Positions 23,798 through 31,748 of a stretch of 41,135 bases of DNA are shown one piece after another. Below the pieces are notes generated by a model. The model was not told the origin of the DNA, ran no database searches, and worked only from the letters and a program-made list of their open reading frames with translations. The position numbers and the translations under genes were made by a program. The stretch spans positions 1 to 41,135 of the forward strand of contig NZ_JAMXOC010000027.1 of NCBI RefSeq assembly GCF_024721265.1, read 5' to 3'. The stretch comes from Ohessyouella blattaphilus (GTDB lineage: Bacteria; Bacillota; Clostridia; Lachnospirales; Lachnospiraceae). How positions within the stretch are numbered: the first letter of the stretch is position 1; every line of letters begins with the position of its first letter.

Positions 23798-24436
23798 TTA
23801 TTTGAGTATTGAATTTACAATTGCCTTTATATCTTCGCATTTCGCATCACTAGCAAAATACTCGGCAAAGCCCTTGGTACTAAGAGCGCCTTTTACTAGC
23901 TCTCTATCTAGTTCTTTAAGAATTGACCCAAAGTCTTTGAACGCCACCTTTCGCACGTCGTCTAAAACTCCCCGGTTTTTGGCCATAATAGCGGCTCGTT
24001 CACGAGGGTAACCAAGTCCTGCTTCCTCTACAAAAAGCTTTTCGAAGATATACTCAAGATTAAGCTCACCACCCCAGCCAAAATCCTTAGCAAAGGGAAT
24101 GGCAATGGCATTGCCGGCATTGATTTGGCTAAATGTATAAGCATCTAGGGGATCCTCTATGTGTCCACAGATTACTCCTGGGAAAGAATTACAGGCAAGC
24201 ATGGCTCCCTCACCAGTTCCACAACCGGTAATTACGTAATCAGCTGCTCCTGAATTGAGCAAAGTAGCTGCTAATATTCCTACTTGAACGTAAGTAAGCT
24301 GAGCCTCATCATCAGCTGTGTACATCCCGTAGTTACGCACTTCCATCCCCATTGGCTTAACCACCTTCGTAAGCGCATTATAAATAATTTCATTTTTTGC
24401 CGCTTGGCTATTTTCATTAATTAAAGCGATTCTCAT
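23798..24436 (-). CDS. RpiB/LacA/LacB-family sugar isomerase (DhuI-like)
   Basis: This 212-aa protein has the RpiB/LacAB fold signature (VQVGILAATLLNSGAADYVITGCGTGEG, DPLDAYTFSQINAGNAIAI). In streptococci the family member DhuI isomerises 4-deoxy-L-threo-5-hexosulose uronate, the same substrate as KduI, in glycosaminoglycan breakdown. Here the gene follows kduI by 26 nt on the same strand, so a DhuI-like role is plausible; a pentose-phosphate isomerase role is less likely given the longer C-terminal tail and context. AAGGAG precedes the ATG. Confidence 0.8.
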   Translation of the reverse strand: MRIALINENSQAAKNEIIYNALTKVVKPMGMEVRNYGMYTADDEAQLTYVQVGILAATLLNSGAADYVITGCGTGEGAMLACNSFPGVICGHIEDPLDAYTFSQINAGNAIAIPFAKDFGWGGELNLEYIFEKLFVEEAGLGYPRERAAIMAKNRGVLDDVRKVAFKDFGSILKELDRELVKGALSTKGFAEYFASDAKCEDIKAIVNSILK

Positions 24437-24462
24437 TTCATTCGTCTCCTTCTATATAGTGA

Positions 24463-25326
24463 TTACTTCAAATCCTTAAGATCTACGTTGTCCATGTCAT
24501 CAAAATCCTGGTTCTCACCAACCATTCCCCAGATGAAAGTATAGTTTCTGGAACCACAGCCCGAATGAATAGACCAAGACGGCGAGATTACCGCTTCTTC
24601 ATTGCGCATCACAAGGTGTCTGGTCTCTGTGGGCTCACCCATAAAGTGCATGACAAAACTATCTTCCGGAATCTCAAAGTAAAGATAAACTTCCATTCGT
24701 CTATCGTGAGTATGACAAGGCATGGTATTCCATACGCTTCCTGGCTCAAGAGCCGTTATTCCCATTTCCAACTGGCAACTCTCCACCTGTCCTGGCAAAA
24801 TATACTTACAAATGGTCCGGTGGTTGGCATCCTCTAGGGTTCCGAGCTCCACTTTATTCTCATCCTTAACAATAACCACGTCATCAGAAGGTGTTCCCTC
24901 TGGTTTGATTAAAATCGTCGGATACGTCATATGTGCGGGAGCGCTATTGATGTAGAACTTAGCTGGGTTCTCGCTATCTTGACTACTAAAGGCAATATCC
25001 TTTTTGCCCATGCCAATATACATTCCCTCTTTCGTTCCTACCTCGTAGGCTTTGCCATCAACGATAATCGTCCCTGGACCACCGATATTAATAACGCCCA
25101 TCTCTCTTCTTTGCAAGAAATACTCCGCTCGCAGCTCATCTCCAGCCGTAAGCACTAGCTCCTTTTTAATGGGCATGGCCGAACCGGTAATAATCCGGTC
25201 GATATGACTATAAACTAAATAGATTTCATCTTCGCGAAAGACCTTCTCAATCAAAAATTCTTCTCGTAAACGCTCAGTCGTGTAGTGTTTGACGTCTCTA
25301 GGTGACGCCGCCGTTCTTAGTTCCAT
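24463..25326 (-). CDS. kduI: 5-keto-4-deoxyuronate isomerase
   Basis: This 287-aa cupin enzyme matches KduI along its length: MELRTAASPRDVKHYTTERLREEFL at the start, FYINSAPAHMTYPT in the middle, and the zinc-binding MPCHTHDRRMEVYLYFE with HSGCGSRNYTFIWGM near the end. It isomerises 5-keto-4-deoxyuronate to 2,5-diketo-3-deoxygluconate, the step before KduD in pectin and unsaturated-uronate breakdown. AAAGGAG sets the ATG. A possible -10 (TATAAT on the minus strand) is at 25363-25358. No polysaccharide lyase or unsaturated glucuronyl hydrolase is in this window, so the uronate must come from genes elsewhere. Confidence 0.93.
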   Translation of the reverse strand: MELRTAASPRDVKHYTTERLREEFLIEKVFREDEIYLVYSHIDRIITGSAMPIKKELVLTAGDELRAEYFLQRREMGVINIGGPGTIIVDGKAYEVGTKEGMYIGMGKKDIAFSSQDSENPAKFYINSAPAHMTYPTILIKPEGTPSDDVVIVKDENKVELGTLEDANHRTICKYILPGQVESCQLEMGITALEPGSVWNTMPCHTHDRRMEVYLYFEIPEDSFVMHFMGEPTETRHLVMRNEEAVISPSWSIHSGCGSRNYTFIWGMVGENQDFDDMDNVDLKDLK

Positions 25327-25443
25327 GTTAACTCCTTTCGAAACAAGTGATACCTTAATTATACAGAGAAAAATTTCTTTTTTTATGCCTTTATTGCCCG
25401 AAACCTTGCATTTCTTACACGATTAGCTAAGGAATTCAAAAAA

Positions 25444-25459
25444 AACGGCAGTGCCCGTT
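25444..25459 (-). terminator. Terminator of ybaK
   Basis: On the minus strand AACGG-GCACTG-CCGTT is followed by a run of T (A-run at 25438-25443 on the plus strand). It lies 53 nt past the ybaK stop. Confidence 0.65.
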
Positions 25460-25511
25460 GTTAATAAAACATACGAACGCTACCGTCCTCTCTTCTACTT
25501 CTCTCTTTACA

Positions 25512-25979
25512 CTACTTCCTTAAATCAGCCACTTCATAATCTAACACTTTTTTTAGTTCTTCAAGGGTCAGCTCAACAAGATAACCAATCTTGCCGCCAT
25601 TAATGAGAATCGTATCACACTCAAGCGCGCTAGAATCAATTACCGTACGGAACTTATTCTTTGTGGCAATCGGCGAACATCCTCCATGAGTATAGCCCGT
25701 TAGCGGTTCCAATTCACGACCGTTAACCATCTCTAGTGCCTTTTCCCCTAGATATTGAGCGGTCTTTCGCTGGGCCAATTTCTCCATTGTGGGGATTAAA
25801 AACACATATACTTCCTCTGAACGCCCCTTCATAACCACGGTTTTAAATAATCGATTGGCGTCTTTACCGATTGCTGCTGCCACTTCGTTTCCCCGAACGG
25901 CTCCGGAATCTTCATATGAATGAAATTCGTAATTAATATTATGGTTGTCCAAAAATTCTAAAGTTATCGTTTTTTCCAT
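25512..25979 (-). CDS. ybaK: Cys-tRNA(Pro)/Cys-tRNA deacylase YbaK/EbsC
   Basis: This 155-aa member of the YbaK/ProX editing family has LFKTVVMKG with the catalytic-site Lys, YVFLIPTMEKLAQRK, and GYTHGGCSPIATKNKF, which is the family hallmark. It hydrolyses tRNA(Pro) mischarged with cysteine. It follows the cysteine desulfidase gene by 83 nt on the same strand, and both proteins limit harmful effects of cysteine, so a shared cysteine-linked role is reasonable. AAAGGAC precedes the ATG. Confidence 0.9.
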   Translation of the reverse strand: MEKTITLEFLDNHNINYEFHSYEDSGAVRGNEVAAAIGKDANRLFKTVVMKGRSEEVYVFLIPTMEKLAQRKTAQYLGEKALEMVNGRELEPLTGYTHGGCSPIATKNKFRTVIDSSALECDTILINGGKIGYLVELTLEELKKVLDYEVADLRK

Positions 25980-26062
25980 GATAATGTCCTTTCGTTGTCA
26001 ATAATCGCTACCTTTACTTAAACATTATCTCTTTGGTGGATACCGATTCATCTTATGCCCTC

Positions 26063-27349
26063 CTACTCTTCCGTTAATGAAACCTTGTCAATCATAATAT
26101 TCAGAATTTCTATATCTGTATTTTTCATACCTACTCTACCGATATAGCCAATGCTTTTAATCGTATCCTCGATGTTGCTTTGGACAATTCCCTCACCGGC
26201 CTTAAATGCCAAACCTTTCATTGACAAATGATGGGCCAAAATGGCCGCATCAACAGAGGAAGCAATTTTAGCAGCACAGGAGGACTTGGCGCCATCACAA
26301 ACAATACCGCCAACATTAGCCACCACATTGATAATCGTATGGCAGATTTGTTCATAGGTACCACCACTCATATACGTAATTGCCGCTCCACAACCGCAAG
26401 CGGCTGTTACCGCTCCACAAAACGCAGAGAGACTACCAATATAGTGCTTATGATAAATAGAGACTAGATTACTTACCACTAAAGACCGATATAATCCTTC
26501 TGTCCCCACCTTTAATTCTTTCGCATATTCAATCACTGGCACCGAAACCGTCATTCCCTGATTGCCGCTTCCTGAATTAATGACTACTGGTAGAGAACAG
26601 CCATTCATGCGCGCGTCTGACCCTGCCGCCGCTTTTGCTCTAGCTCGTACTTTCACATCGTCACCATAGACAGCCAGTAACGTCCGCCCTACCTGGGCTC
26701 CATAATCGTTTGCCAAACCAGCTTCGGAAATAGCACTATTCATTTCAATTTGGCGGCTGATTACCTCTTCGATCTCGGATAAATCAACTTCCTTCGCAAA
26801 ATCCAAAATATTCTTTATGCTCCATAAAGACCAGTCGGTTACTTCACTGGCTTCATCAACTGGATTTTCACGAAAAATCACTTCCCCATTTTTGACTATC
26901 TCCGTTACTAGAGTATGTCTATTTACAATCTTTACACTAGCTTCTTCGTTCCCGGCCTTCGCCGTGGCAACAATATAAAGATTGGCTACATTCTCCTGTA
27001 GAGTACATGTAAAAAAATCGGTAGCAAGTAGTTCTTTCGTCTTGGCGATATCTTCTGCAGTTATATCTTCTAGTACTTCCAATTCCCGCTGAGCATTACC
27101 GCCAACCACTCCGAGAATAGCGGCCACATCTACACCACTCAAACCATTTGAATTAGGTACCGTAACACCTTTTACGTTTTTAATTATGTTGCCACTACAA
27201 GAAATTTCCAACTTCTCAGGCATACATCCTAGTATCTCCCGAGCCTTAGCCCCTGCGTACGCCAAAGCAATTGGCTCTGTACACCCAAGAGCCGGAACCA
27301 GTTCTCTTCGCAGCGTGCTGATAAAACCATCTTTCATCTTCTTATCCAT
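26063..27349 (-). CDS. cyuA: L-cysteine desulfidase / UPF0597 family (CyuA-like)
   Basis: This is a 428-aa protein of the UPF0597 (YhaM/CyuA) family. It has the N-terminal LGCTEPIALAYA motif and clustered C-terminal cysteines (AFCGAVTAACGCGAA, VCDGAKSSCAAK) that bind an oxygen-sensitive Fe-S cluster in characterised members. The enzymes split L-cysteine to pyruvate, sulfide and ammonia; some family members are annotated as serine dehydratases, so serine is an alternative. GAGG precedes the ATG. The promoter at 27408-27437 shares sequence with that of the M20 amidohydrolase gene. Confidence 0.85.
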   Translation of the reverse strand: MDKKMKDGFISTLRRELVPALGCTEPIALAYAGAKAREILGCMPEKLEISCSGNIIKNVKGVTVPNSNGLSGVDVAAILGVVGGNAQRELEVLEDITAEDIAKTKELLATDFFTCTLQENVANLYIVATAKAGNEEASVKIVNRHTLVTEIVKNGEVIFRENPVDEASEVTDWSLWSIKNILDFAKEVDLSEIEEVISRQIEMNSAISEAGLANDYGAQVGRTLLAVYGDDVKVRARAKAAAGSDARMNGCSLPVVINSGSGNQGMTVSVPVIEYAKELKVGTEGLYRSLVVSNLVSIYHKHYIGSLSAFCGAVTAACGCGAAITYMSGGTYEQICHTIINVVANVGGIVCDGAKSSCAAKIASSVDAAILAHHLSMKGLAFKAGEGIVQSNIEDTIKSIGYIGRVGMKNTDIEILNIMIDKVSLTEE

Positions 27350-27387
27350 ACCATTTTACCTCTTTATCACCTATGATATAACCAGTA

Positions 27388-27437
27388 GTATAACTAGCGA
27401 TATGCCCATTATATATATCACCGGCTGTATTTGTCAA
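27388..27437 (-). promoter_or_regulatory. cyuA promoter with operator-like motif shared with the M20/GntR locus
   Basis: On the minus strand TTGACA (27437-27432) and TATAAT (27413-27408) are 18 bp apart, with GTGATATA in the spacer. Just downstream, 27388-27408 reads on the plus strand GTATAACTAGCGATATGCCC. The region 35485-35534 has the same promoter spacing, the same GTGATATA and a closely matching downstream motif. Confidence 0.7.
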
Positions 27438-27456
27438 TATGGATAAAAAAAGTCTA

Positions 27457-27627
27457 CTAGCCGCATCTTACGGCAGTTCCTCTACTTGCTCCATCTGCTT
27501 GCCAAGCTTCCACTCCTTGTGCAAAAGCGTATTCTTTCAAGCATTTTTCACCGTAGGTAAGTGCTGCTTCCAAATCCTGATTGTCAGAAAAAGAGTAGAG
27601 CAGGGTCAGAGCAGGATGCGTTAGCAT
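27457..27627 (-). CDS. Possible small ORF or gene fragment, 56 aa
   Basis: The frame reads MLTHPALTLLYSFSDNQDLE and then AALTYGEKCLKEYAFAQG, VEAWQADGASR up to a stop at 27457. The composition looks like real coding sequence and a hairpin plus T-run follows, as expected for a gene 3' end. However, the ATG lacks a convincing ribosome site and the length suits the C-terminal tail of a larger protein. The family is not recognised. It may be a truncated gene at the left edge of the beta-glucoside cassette. Confidence 0.35.
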   Translation of the reverse strand: MLTHPALTLLYSFSDNQDLEAALTYGEKCLKEYAFAQGVEAWQADGASRGTAVRCG

Positions 27628-27698
27628 CCCGCTTTGACATTTGACATTGAGCCAAAAAAAGAGAGCCCCATCGATTGATAGAACCTCCCTAAAAAGAC

Positions 27699-27716
27699 AT
27701 TGGATAACAATCCAAT
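27699..27716 (-). terminator. Terminator of beta-glucoside operon
   Basis: ATTGGAT and ATCCAAT pair across 4 nt; on the minus strand GTCTTTTTA follows. It lies 10 nt past the ROK-gene stop. Confidence 0.7.
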
Positions 27717-27726
27717 ATTAGCATAA

Positions 27727-28617
27727 TTATTTACCAAAAAAATCTCTGCCATAGCGTACTGCTCCAATTACATTTGCGTCATTGCTATACATACACTTTA
27801 TTATCTTTGTTGTCAGCAAATGAGAAAACCGATAATCCGTCTGTTCAAAGGCCTCTACCAGTTTTTCTACAAACCATTCCTCTTCACTAATACCACCACC
27901 AATGCAAATCACCTCCGGATTAAAAACAGAAGTCAGAATATACAAACCTTGTACATGATTCTGAATCCACTCTTCCATAGCCACTATTGCTTCCGGATCT
28001 CCGGCCAAATACTTTTGACATACCTCTTTCCCATAGCGGGCATGGTTTTCATAGTTTTTATTCTGGTTATACGTTGCAACCAACGCTTTTACCGAAGCAA
28101 TATCTCCTATTCCACGGGTTTTACAATTCTTTACAGCTATAGGAATGTGGGAAAATTCTCCCGCAATCCCGTCGATGCCTGATAAAATCTCGCCACCATA
28201 GCAGATACACCCCCCTATCCCTGTACCGATTAGCCAATATGCACTAGATGATGTATTCCTACCATTCCCCATTTTCAGTTCACAGTACGCTGCCGCTTTA
28301 GCATCGTTTAATGCCTGAACCGGTCTGAAGAGGCGCTTTTCTACTTCTTCTCTGATATTAGTCCCATACAATACAGCAATCGTATCAGCCGCCCTGGAAA
28401 GCACCTGTAATGAATCAGGGTGAACTCTTCCCGGCACGCTAATCCCGATACACTCCACGTCTCTGCAATCAATGTCTTTACACATATAATCATAAAAGGT
28501 ATCTTTATCAGTATGATAGCCCGTCTCTTTCCTCCAGGCCTTTAAAATCCGGTACTGGTTATCTAGCACCGCATATTTTATATAAGATCCGCCAATATCA
28601 ATTCCTAGATAAATCAT
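27727..28617 (-). CDS. ROK-family sugar kinase (beta-glucoside kinase candidate)
   Basis: This is a 296-aa kinase with DIGGSYIKYAVLD (ATP site, residues 6-18), VPGRV, LNDAKAAAYCE with the catalytic Asp, and GTGIGGCICYGGEIL. The ROK zinc motif (CxCGxxGCxE) is absent; the corresponding stretch is KNCKTRGIGD, as in some ROK kinases of the beta-glucoside type. Together with the GH4 gene it overlaps by 20 nt, the likely function is phosphorylation of imported cellobiose or another beta-glucoside at C6', giving the GH4 substrate. The ribosome site is weak, so translation probably depends on coupling. Glucokinase activity cannot be excluded. Confidence 0.8.
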   Translation of the reverse strand: MIYLGIDIGGSYIKYAVLDNQYRILKAWRKETGYHTDKDTFYDYMCKDIDCRDVECIGISVPGRVHPDSLQVLSRAADTIAVLYGTNIREEVEKRLFRPVQALNDAKAAAYCELKMGNGRNTSSSAYWLIGTGIGGCICYGGEILSGIDGIAGEFSHIPIAVKNCKTRGIGDIASVKALVATYNQNKNYENHARYGKEVCQKYLAGDPEAIVAMEEWIQNHVQGLYILTSVFNPEVICIGGGISEEEWFVEKLVEAFEQTDYRFSHLLTTKIIKCMYSNDANVIGAVRYGRDFFGK

Positions 28618-29971
28618 CTTTAATCGTTATTCCTTTAGCTTCTATTTGATTAACCACACCTTTAAACTGTGGCAGATATTTTTTATGTGCAATCATCAGT
28701 TCATCGAGCACTCTTCTGGATGTTTCCCCGGAGGGAATCAGCGGATTGAGGGTGAATGCCTGAAGAACCATTCCGTAATCTCCTGTAACTGCCGCTTCAC
28801 ACACGCATAGTTCCATATTTTTCATAACTTGAAGCCAACCCCGTTCTGCTGGTTTCAGAGGCCCAAAAAAAATGGGCAATGGCCCAGCTGCGCTGATATA
28901 AGCTGAAACCTCAACAACACAATCAGGATCCAAATCAGGCAATGCGCCTTGATTTTTTGTTGAAACAACCATATGCGATTTCTTATCACAATATAACGAT
29001 ACGATTGTCTCGCATGCGGCCGTCGAATAATGTGTTCCTCCCCTCTTCGAAAGAGCTTCCGGCTTTTGATTAATTTTCTCATCCCGATACTCTTCAAATA
29101 ACTGTTTTTCTGTATCTCTTACCTGTTCTGCCCTCGTACCAATACTTCGGTACTGCTCTAGTCCCTGTTTAAGCATTTCTTCTTGACGATAATAATAGCG
29201 ATGATATGCACACGGAATCATGCCTATGTTTCTCAGATGTTCCATATAGAACGGAACTTCTGGAACATTCTTAGGCATGCCAGCATCACCTTTATACAAA
29301 TTCTCAATAATCCGGCCTGTTACTTCCCGACCCTCTGTATCGAATACTCGATGCCAGTGGAAATGATTCAGACCCGCAAATTTATATGTCAGATCTGCTG
29401 TTTCTTTTCCTAGCAATTTATATTCCTTGTTCATCGCACTTATTGGCACATTACACAGACCAATCACCTTGTCCCATTTACCATAACGGATCACCGCCTC
29501 TGTCACCATTCCGCTGGGGTTGGTGAAATTAATAAGCCACGCATCTGGACATAATTCCTTCATCTCCTCTACAATCTCAAGGACAACAGGAATCGTCCTG
29601 AGTGCTTTAAATATACCACCAGCTCCATTCGTCTCCTGTCCTAGCAGACCGTATGAAAACGGAATCCGTTCGTCTTTGATTCGAGCATTCATCTGTCCGA
29701 CCCGAAACTGTGTCGTGACAAAATCCGCATCCATTAGTGCTTTTCGCCGGTCCAAGGTACGGTATACTTTGACATCATAAGGAGATGCATCCCACATCCG
29801 TTGTGCCATCTTCCCGACAATGTCCATCTTTTCTTTTCCTTCTTCAATATCTAACAGCCATATTTCCCGAACCGGCATCTGTTCATACCGTTCAATGAAT
29901 CCCTCCATTAATTCTGGAGTATAACTGCTCCCTCCTCCTATTGTAGTAATCTTGACGCCTTTCTTTTTCAC
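28598..29971 (-). CDS. GH4 6-phospho-beta-glucosidase
   Basis: This 457-aa glycoside hydrolase family 4 enzyme cleaves 6-phospho-glycosides by an NAD+- and divalent-metal-dependent redox mechanism. Motifs are GGGSSYTPEL (NAD site), INFTNPSG, GLCNVPI with the metal-binding Cys, and FAGLNHFHWHR. The CNVPI and LNH pattern suits the 6-phospho-beta-glucosidase branch. The GTG at 29971 is chosen because AAGGAG lies 7 bases upstream and the family starts KITTIGGGSS; an upstream ATG at 30022 would add 17 poorly conserved residues. It follows the permease gene and overlaps the kinase gene, fitting a kinase-then-hydrolase route for disaccharides. Confidence 0.85.
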   Translation of the reverse strand: MKKKGVKITTIGGGSSYTPELMEGFIERYEQMPVREIWLLDIEEGKEKMDIVGKMAQRMWDASPYDVKVYRTLDRRKALMDADFVTTQFRVGQMNARIKDERIPFSYGLLGQETNGAGGIFKALRTIPVVLEIVEEMKELCPDAWLINFTNPSGMVTEAVIRYGKWDKVIGLCNVPISAMNKEYKLLGKETADLTYKFAGLNHFHWHRVFDTEGREVTGRIIENLYKGDAGMPKNVPEVPFYMEHLRNIGMIPCAYHRYYYRQEEMLKQGLEQYRSIGTRAEQVRDTEKQLFEEYRDEKINQKPEALSKRGGTHYSTAACETIVSLYCDKKSHMVVSTKNQGALPDLDPDCVVEVSAYISAAGPLPIFFGPLKPAERGWLQVMKNMELCVCEAAVTGDYGMVLQAFTLNPLIPSGETSRRVLDELMIAHKKYLPQFKGVVNQIEAKGITIKDDLSRN

Positions 29972-30027
29972 TTTTATTCTCCTTATCTGCGCTTCCGATG
30001 TCATACAAATAGCCATATTCATCCCGA

Positions 30028-30861
30028 CTAACCTTTTACTGCGCCACCCGTGAGTCCTGTTACAATTTGTTTTTGCATTAATATGTAGATGATAATGCTC
30101 GGTAAAGATATCATCACGGTCGCCGCAAACATCGCTCCATAATCGCTGGCAAAAGCACTTTTGAAGTAATAGAGCGCAACAGGTAACGTCCGGCTCTCAT
30201 GTCCAGTCGTCAAAGTCATAGCGAATTGAAACTCATTCCAGCAAGTCAGGAACTGTAGTACCCCGGCCGTCGCAAATGCCGGTTTTCCCAACGGTACAAT
30301 TATTTTTATAAAGGTATTCAGAAACCCGCTCCCGTCAATATATGCTGATTCCTCCAATTCCCGAGGGATGGCCATAAAATAACCTGATACAATAAATAGT
30401 GTCGTAGGTATACCGAAACCAGCATATACAAGAATTAGTCCCAATCTGGTGTCATACAACCCGACTGCTTTTATCGTAGTGTACAACGGAATCAGCAAAG
30501 CCGCACCCGGCACCAGTAGCGCCAACGAAAACATTGCCCGAAAAAAACGTTTCAGTTTAAAAGATGCCCTTGCGATAACATATCCCGCCATTCCCATAAC
30601 CACCAGATTCAATACCGTTGCTGTTATTGATACAAAAAAACTATTCATATAGTACTTCGCAATAGGTGACACCCGAAAGGCATTGACATAGTTCTGAATA
30701 TGTAATCCGGTCGGAAAATCAAAAGTCGATGACAGAATCTCCGGATTTAGTTTAAAAGATGAGACCAGTACCCATAAGATCGGTACAACTGACATTACAA
30801 TAATGACTCCAACAAATATAAAAGTTGGTACCTTTACAATATAGTTTCTTATTCTCTTCAT
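30028..30861 (-). CDS. Carbohydrate ABC transporter permease, MalG type
   Basis: This 277-aa inner-membrane permease has six predicted helices and the EAA-type motif ELEESAYIDGSGFLNTFIKIIVPLGKP, which contacts the ATPase. The opening FIFVGVIIVMSVVPILWVLVSSFK and the ending ...QKQIVTGLTGGAVKG are typical of MalG/CUT1 proteins. It starts 3 nt after the stop of the partner permease. No ATPase gene is in the operon, so a shared MsmK-type ATPase is inferred. Confidence 0.9.
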   Translation of the reverse strand: MKRIRNYIVKVPTFIFVGVIIVMSVVPILWVLVSSFKLNPEILSSTFDFPTGLHIQNYVNAFRVSPIAKYYMNSFFVSITATVLNLVVMGMAGYVIARASFKLKRFFRAMFSLALLVPGAALLIPLYTTIKAVGLYDTRLGLILVYAGFGIPTTLFIVSGYFMAIPRELEESAYIDGSGFLNTFIKIIVPLGKPAFATAGVLQFLTCWNEFQFAMTLTTGHESRTLPVALYYFKSAFASDYGAMFAATVMISLPSIIIYILMQKQIVTGLTGGAVKG

Positions 30862-30864
30862 CTT

Positions 30865-31737
30865 TTAGTCTTCCTTATTCATACGATAAATACGATTGAT
30901 GATACCAATCGATACTAGACCCATCATGATTAAAATTATCCCCTGAGCACTCGCTAGGCTGTAGTTATTCTCACGCATTGATGTCTCATAGATCAGTAGC
31001 GGCATATTTATGGTAGTTGTTCCGGGTCCACCATTTGTTGTCATTAGAATGATATCCAGTTTTTGCAGCATCGATGTCGCCGAAAGAATTGTTCCGGTAG
31101 CAATTGCATTTTTCATTAATGGCAGAGTAATATAAACACTTGTTTGAAAATATGTCGCACCATCTATGGAAGCAGCTTCATATACCGTCGAATCTACCGC
31201 AGTCATTTCTGCTGATACAATCAGCGCAACTGTTGCTGCAAAAGGTAACCAGATCATTGTAACAGACAGAAATGCCGTCTTCGGATCCATAAACCAGTTC
31301 TGGCTATACTCCTCCTGACTCAACAGGCGAACAATCGAATTCAATAAGCCAAACTTCGGATTCAATATACAAAGAAACACCATTCCCCATGCTGCACTCG
31401 AAATGATGTTGGGAATCATGAATACCGTACGGGCAAACCGTGCATGCCACGATTTTGCCCGTCTCGATACCACTAGCGCAAACATCACTCCGATAAGCAC
31501 ATGCACAGAGCTCTGCAGGAGGACCCACTTCACCGTATTAAGAGCAGCTGCCTTAAAAACTGTGGACGTAAAAAGCTCGACATAATTCTGGATTCCAATA
31601 AACTTTATTTCCTGACCAATATTCCACTGTGTAAATGAGGTGACGAGCAAAACTACTAGGGATAATGCATATACAAAGAGAAACAATAGTGTGCTCGGAA
31701 CTAAAAAAGCTACAACCCACTTTTTTTTTATTTTCAT
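30865..31737 (-). CDS. Carbohydrate ABC transporter permease, MalF type
   Basis: This 290-aa CUT1 permease has six predicted helices and the EAA motif YEAASIDGATYFQTSVYITLPLM. It pairs with the MalG-type permease 3 nt downstream and the binding protein 11 nt upstream. The opening KKKWVVAFLVPSTLLFLFVYALSL is the usual first helix. Substrate is inferred as a beta-glucoside from the GH4 and ROK genes in the same operon. Confidence 0.9.
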   Translation of the reverse strand: MKIKKKWVVAFLVPSTLLFLFVYALSLVVLLVTSFTQWNIGQEIKFIGIQNYVELFTSTVFKAAALNTVKWVLLQSSVHVLIGVMFALVVSRRAKSWHARFARTVFMIPNIISSAAWGMVFLCILNPKFGLLNSIVRLLSQEEYSQNWFMDPKTAFLSVTMIWLPFAATVALIVSAEMTAVDSTVYEAASIDGATYFQTSVYITLPLMKNAIATGTILSATSMLQKLDIILMTTNGGPGTTTINMPLLIYETSMRENNYSLASAQGIILIMMGLVSIGIINRIYRMNKED

Positions 31738-31748
31738 ATACTTTTCCC

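Larger units (their letters stand above)
27350..27726. other. Gap between cyuA and ROK kinase genes
   Basis: It holds the cyuA promoter/operator, a terminator-like hairpin near 27446-27478 (minus strand ACTGCCG...CGGCTAGT then a T-run), a 56-aa ORF at 27457-27627, direct copies of TTGACAT near 27634-27647, and the ROK-gene terminator at 27699-27716. The ORF and its hairpin look like leftovers of an older gene. Confidence 0.55.

Noticed and set aside
25336-25363. Operator for the IclR regulator upstream of kduI
   Set aside because: TTTCGAAA is present, but the ATAGTTyC tandem layout seen at kdgK and kdgA is not.
27820-28182. 120-aa hydrophobic open frame antisense to the ROK kinase gene
   Set aside because: It is a shadow of the kinase gene, with no ribosome site.
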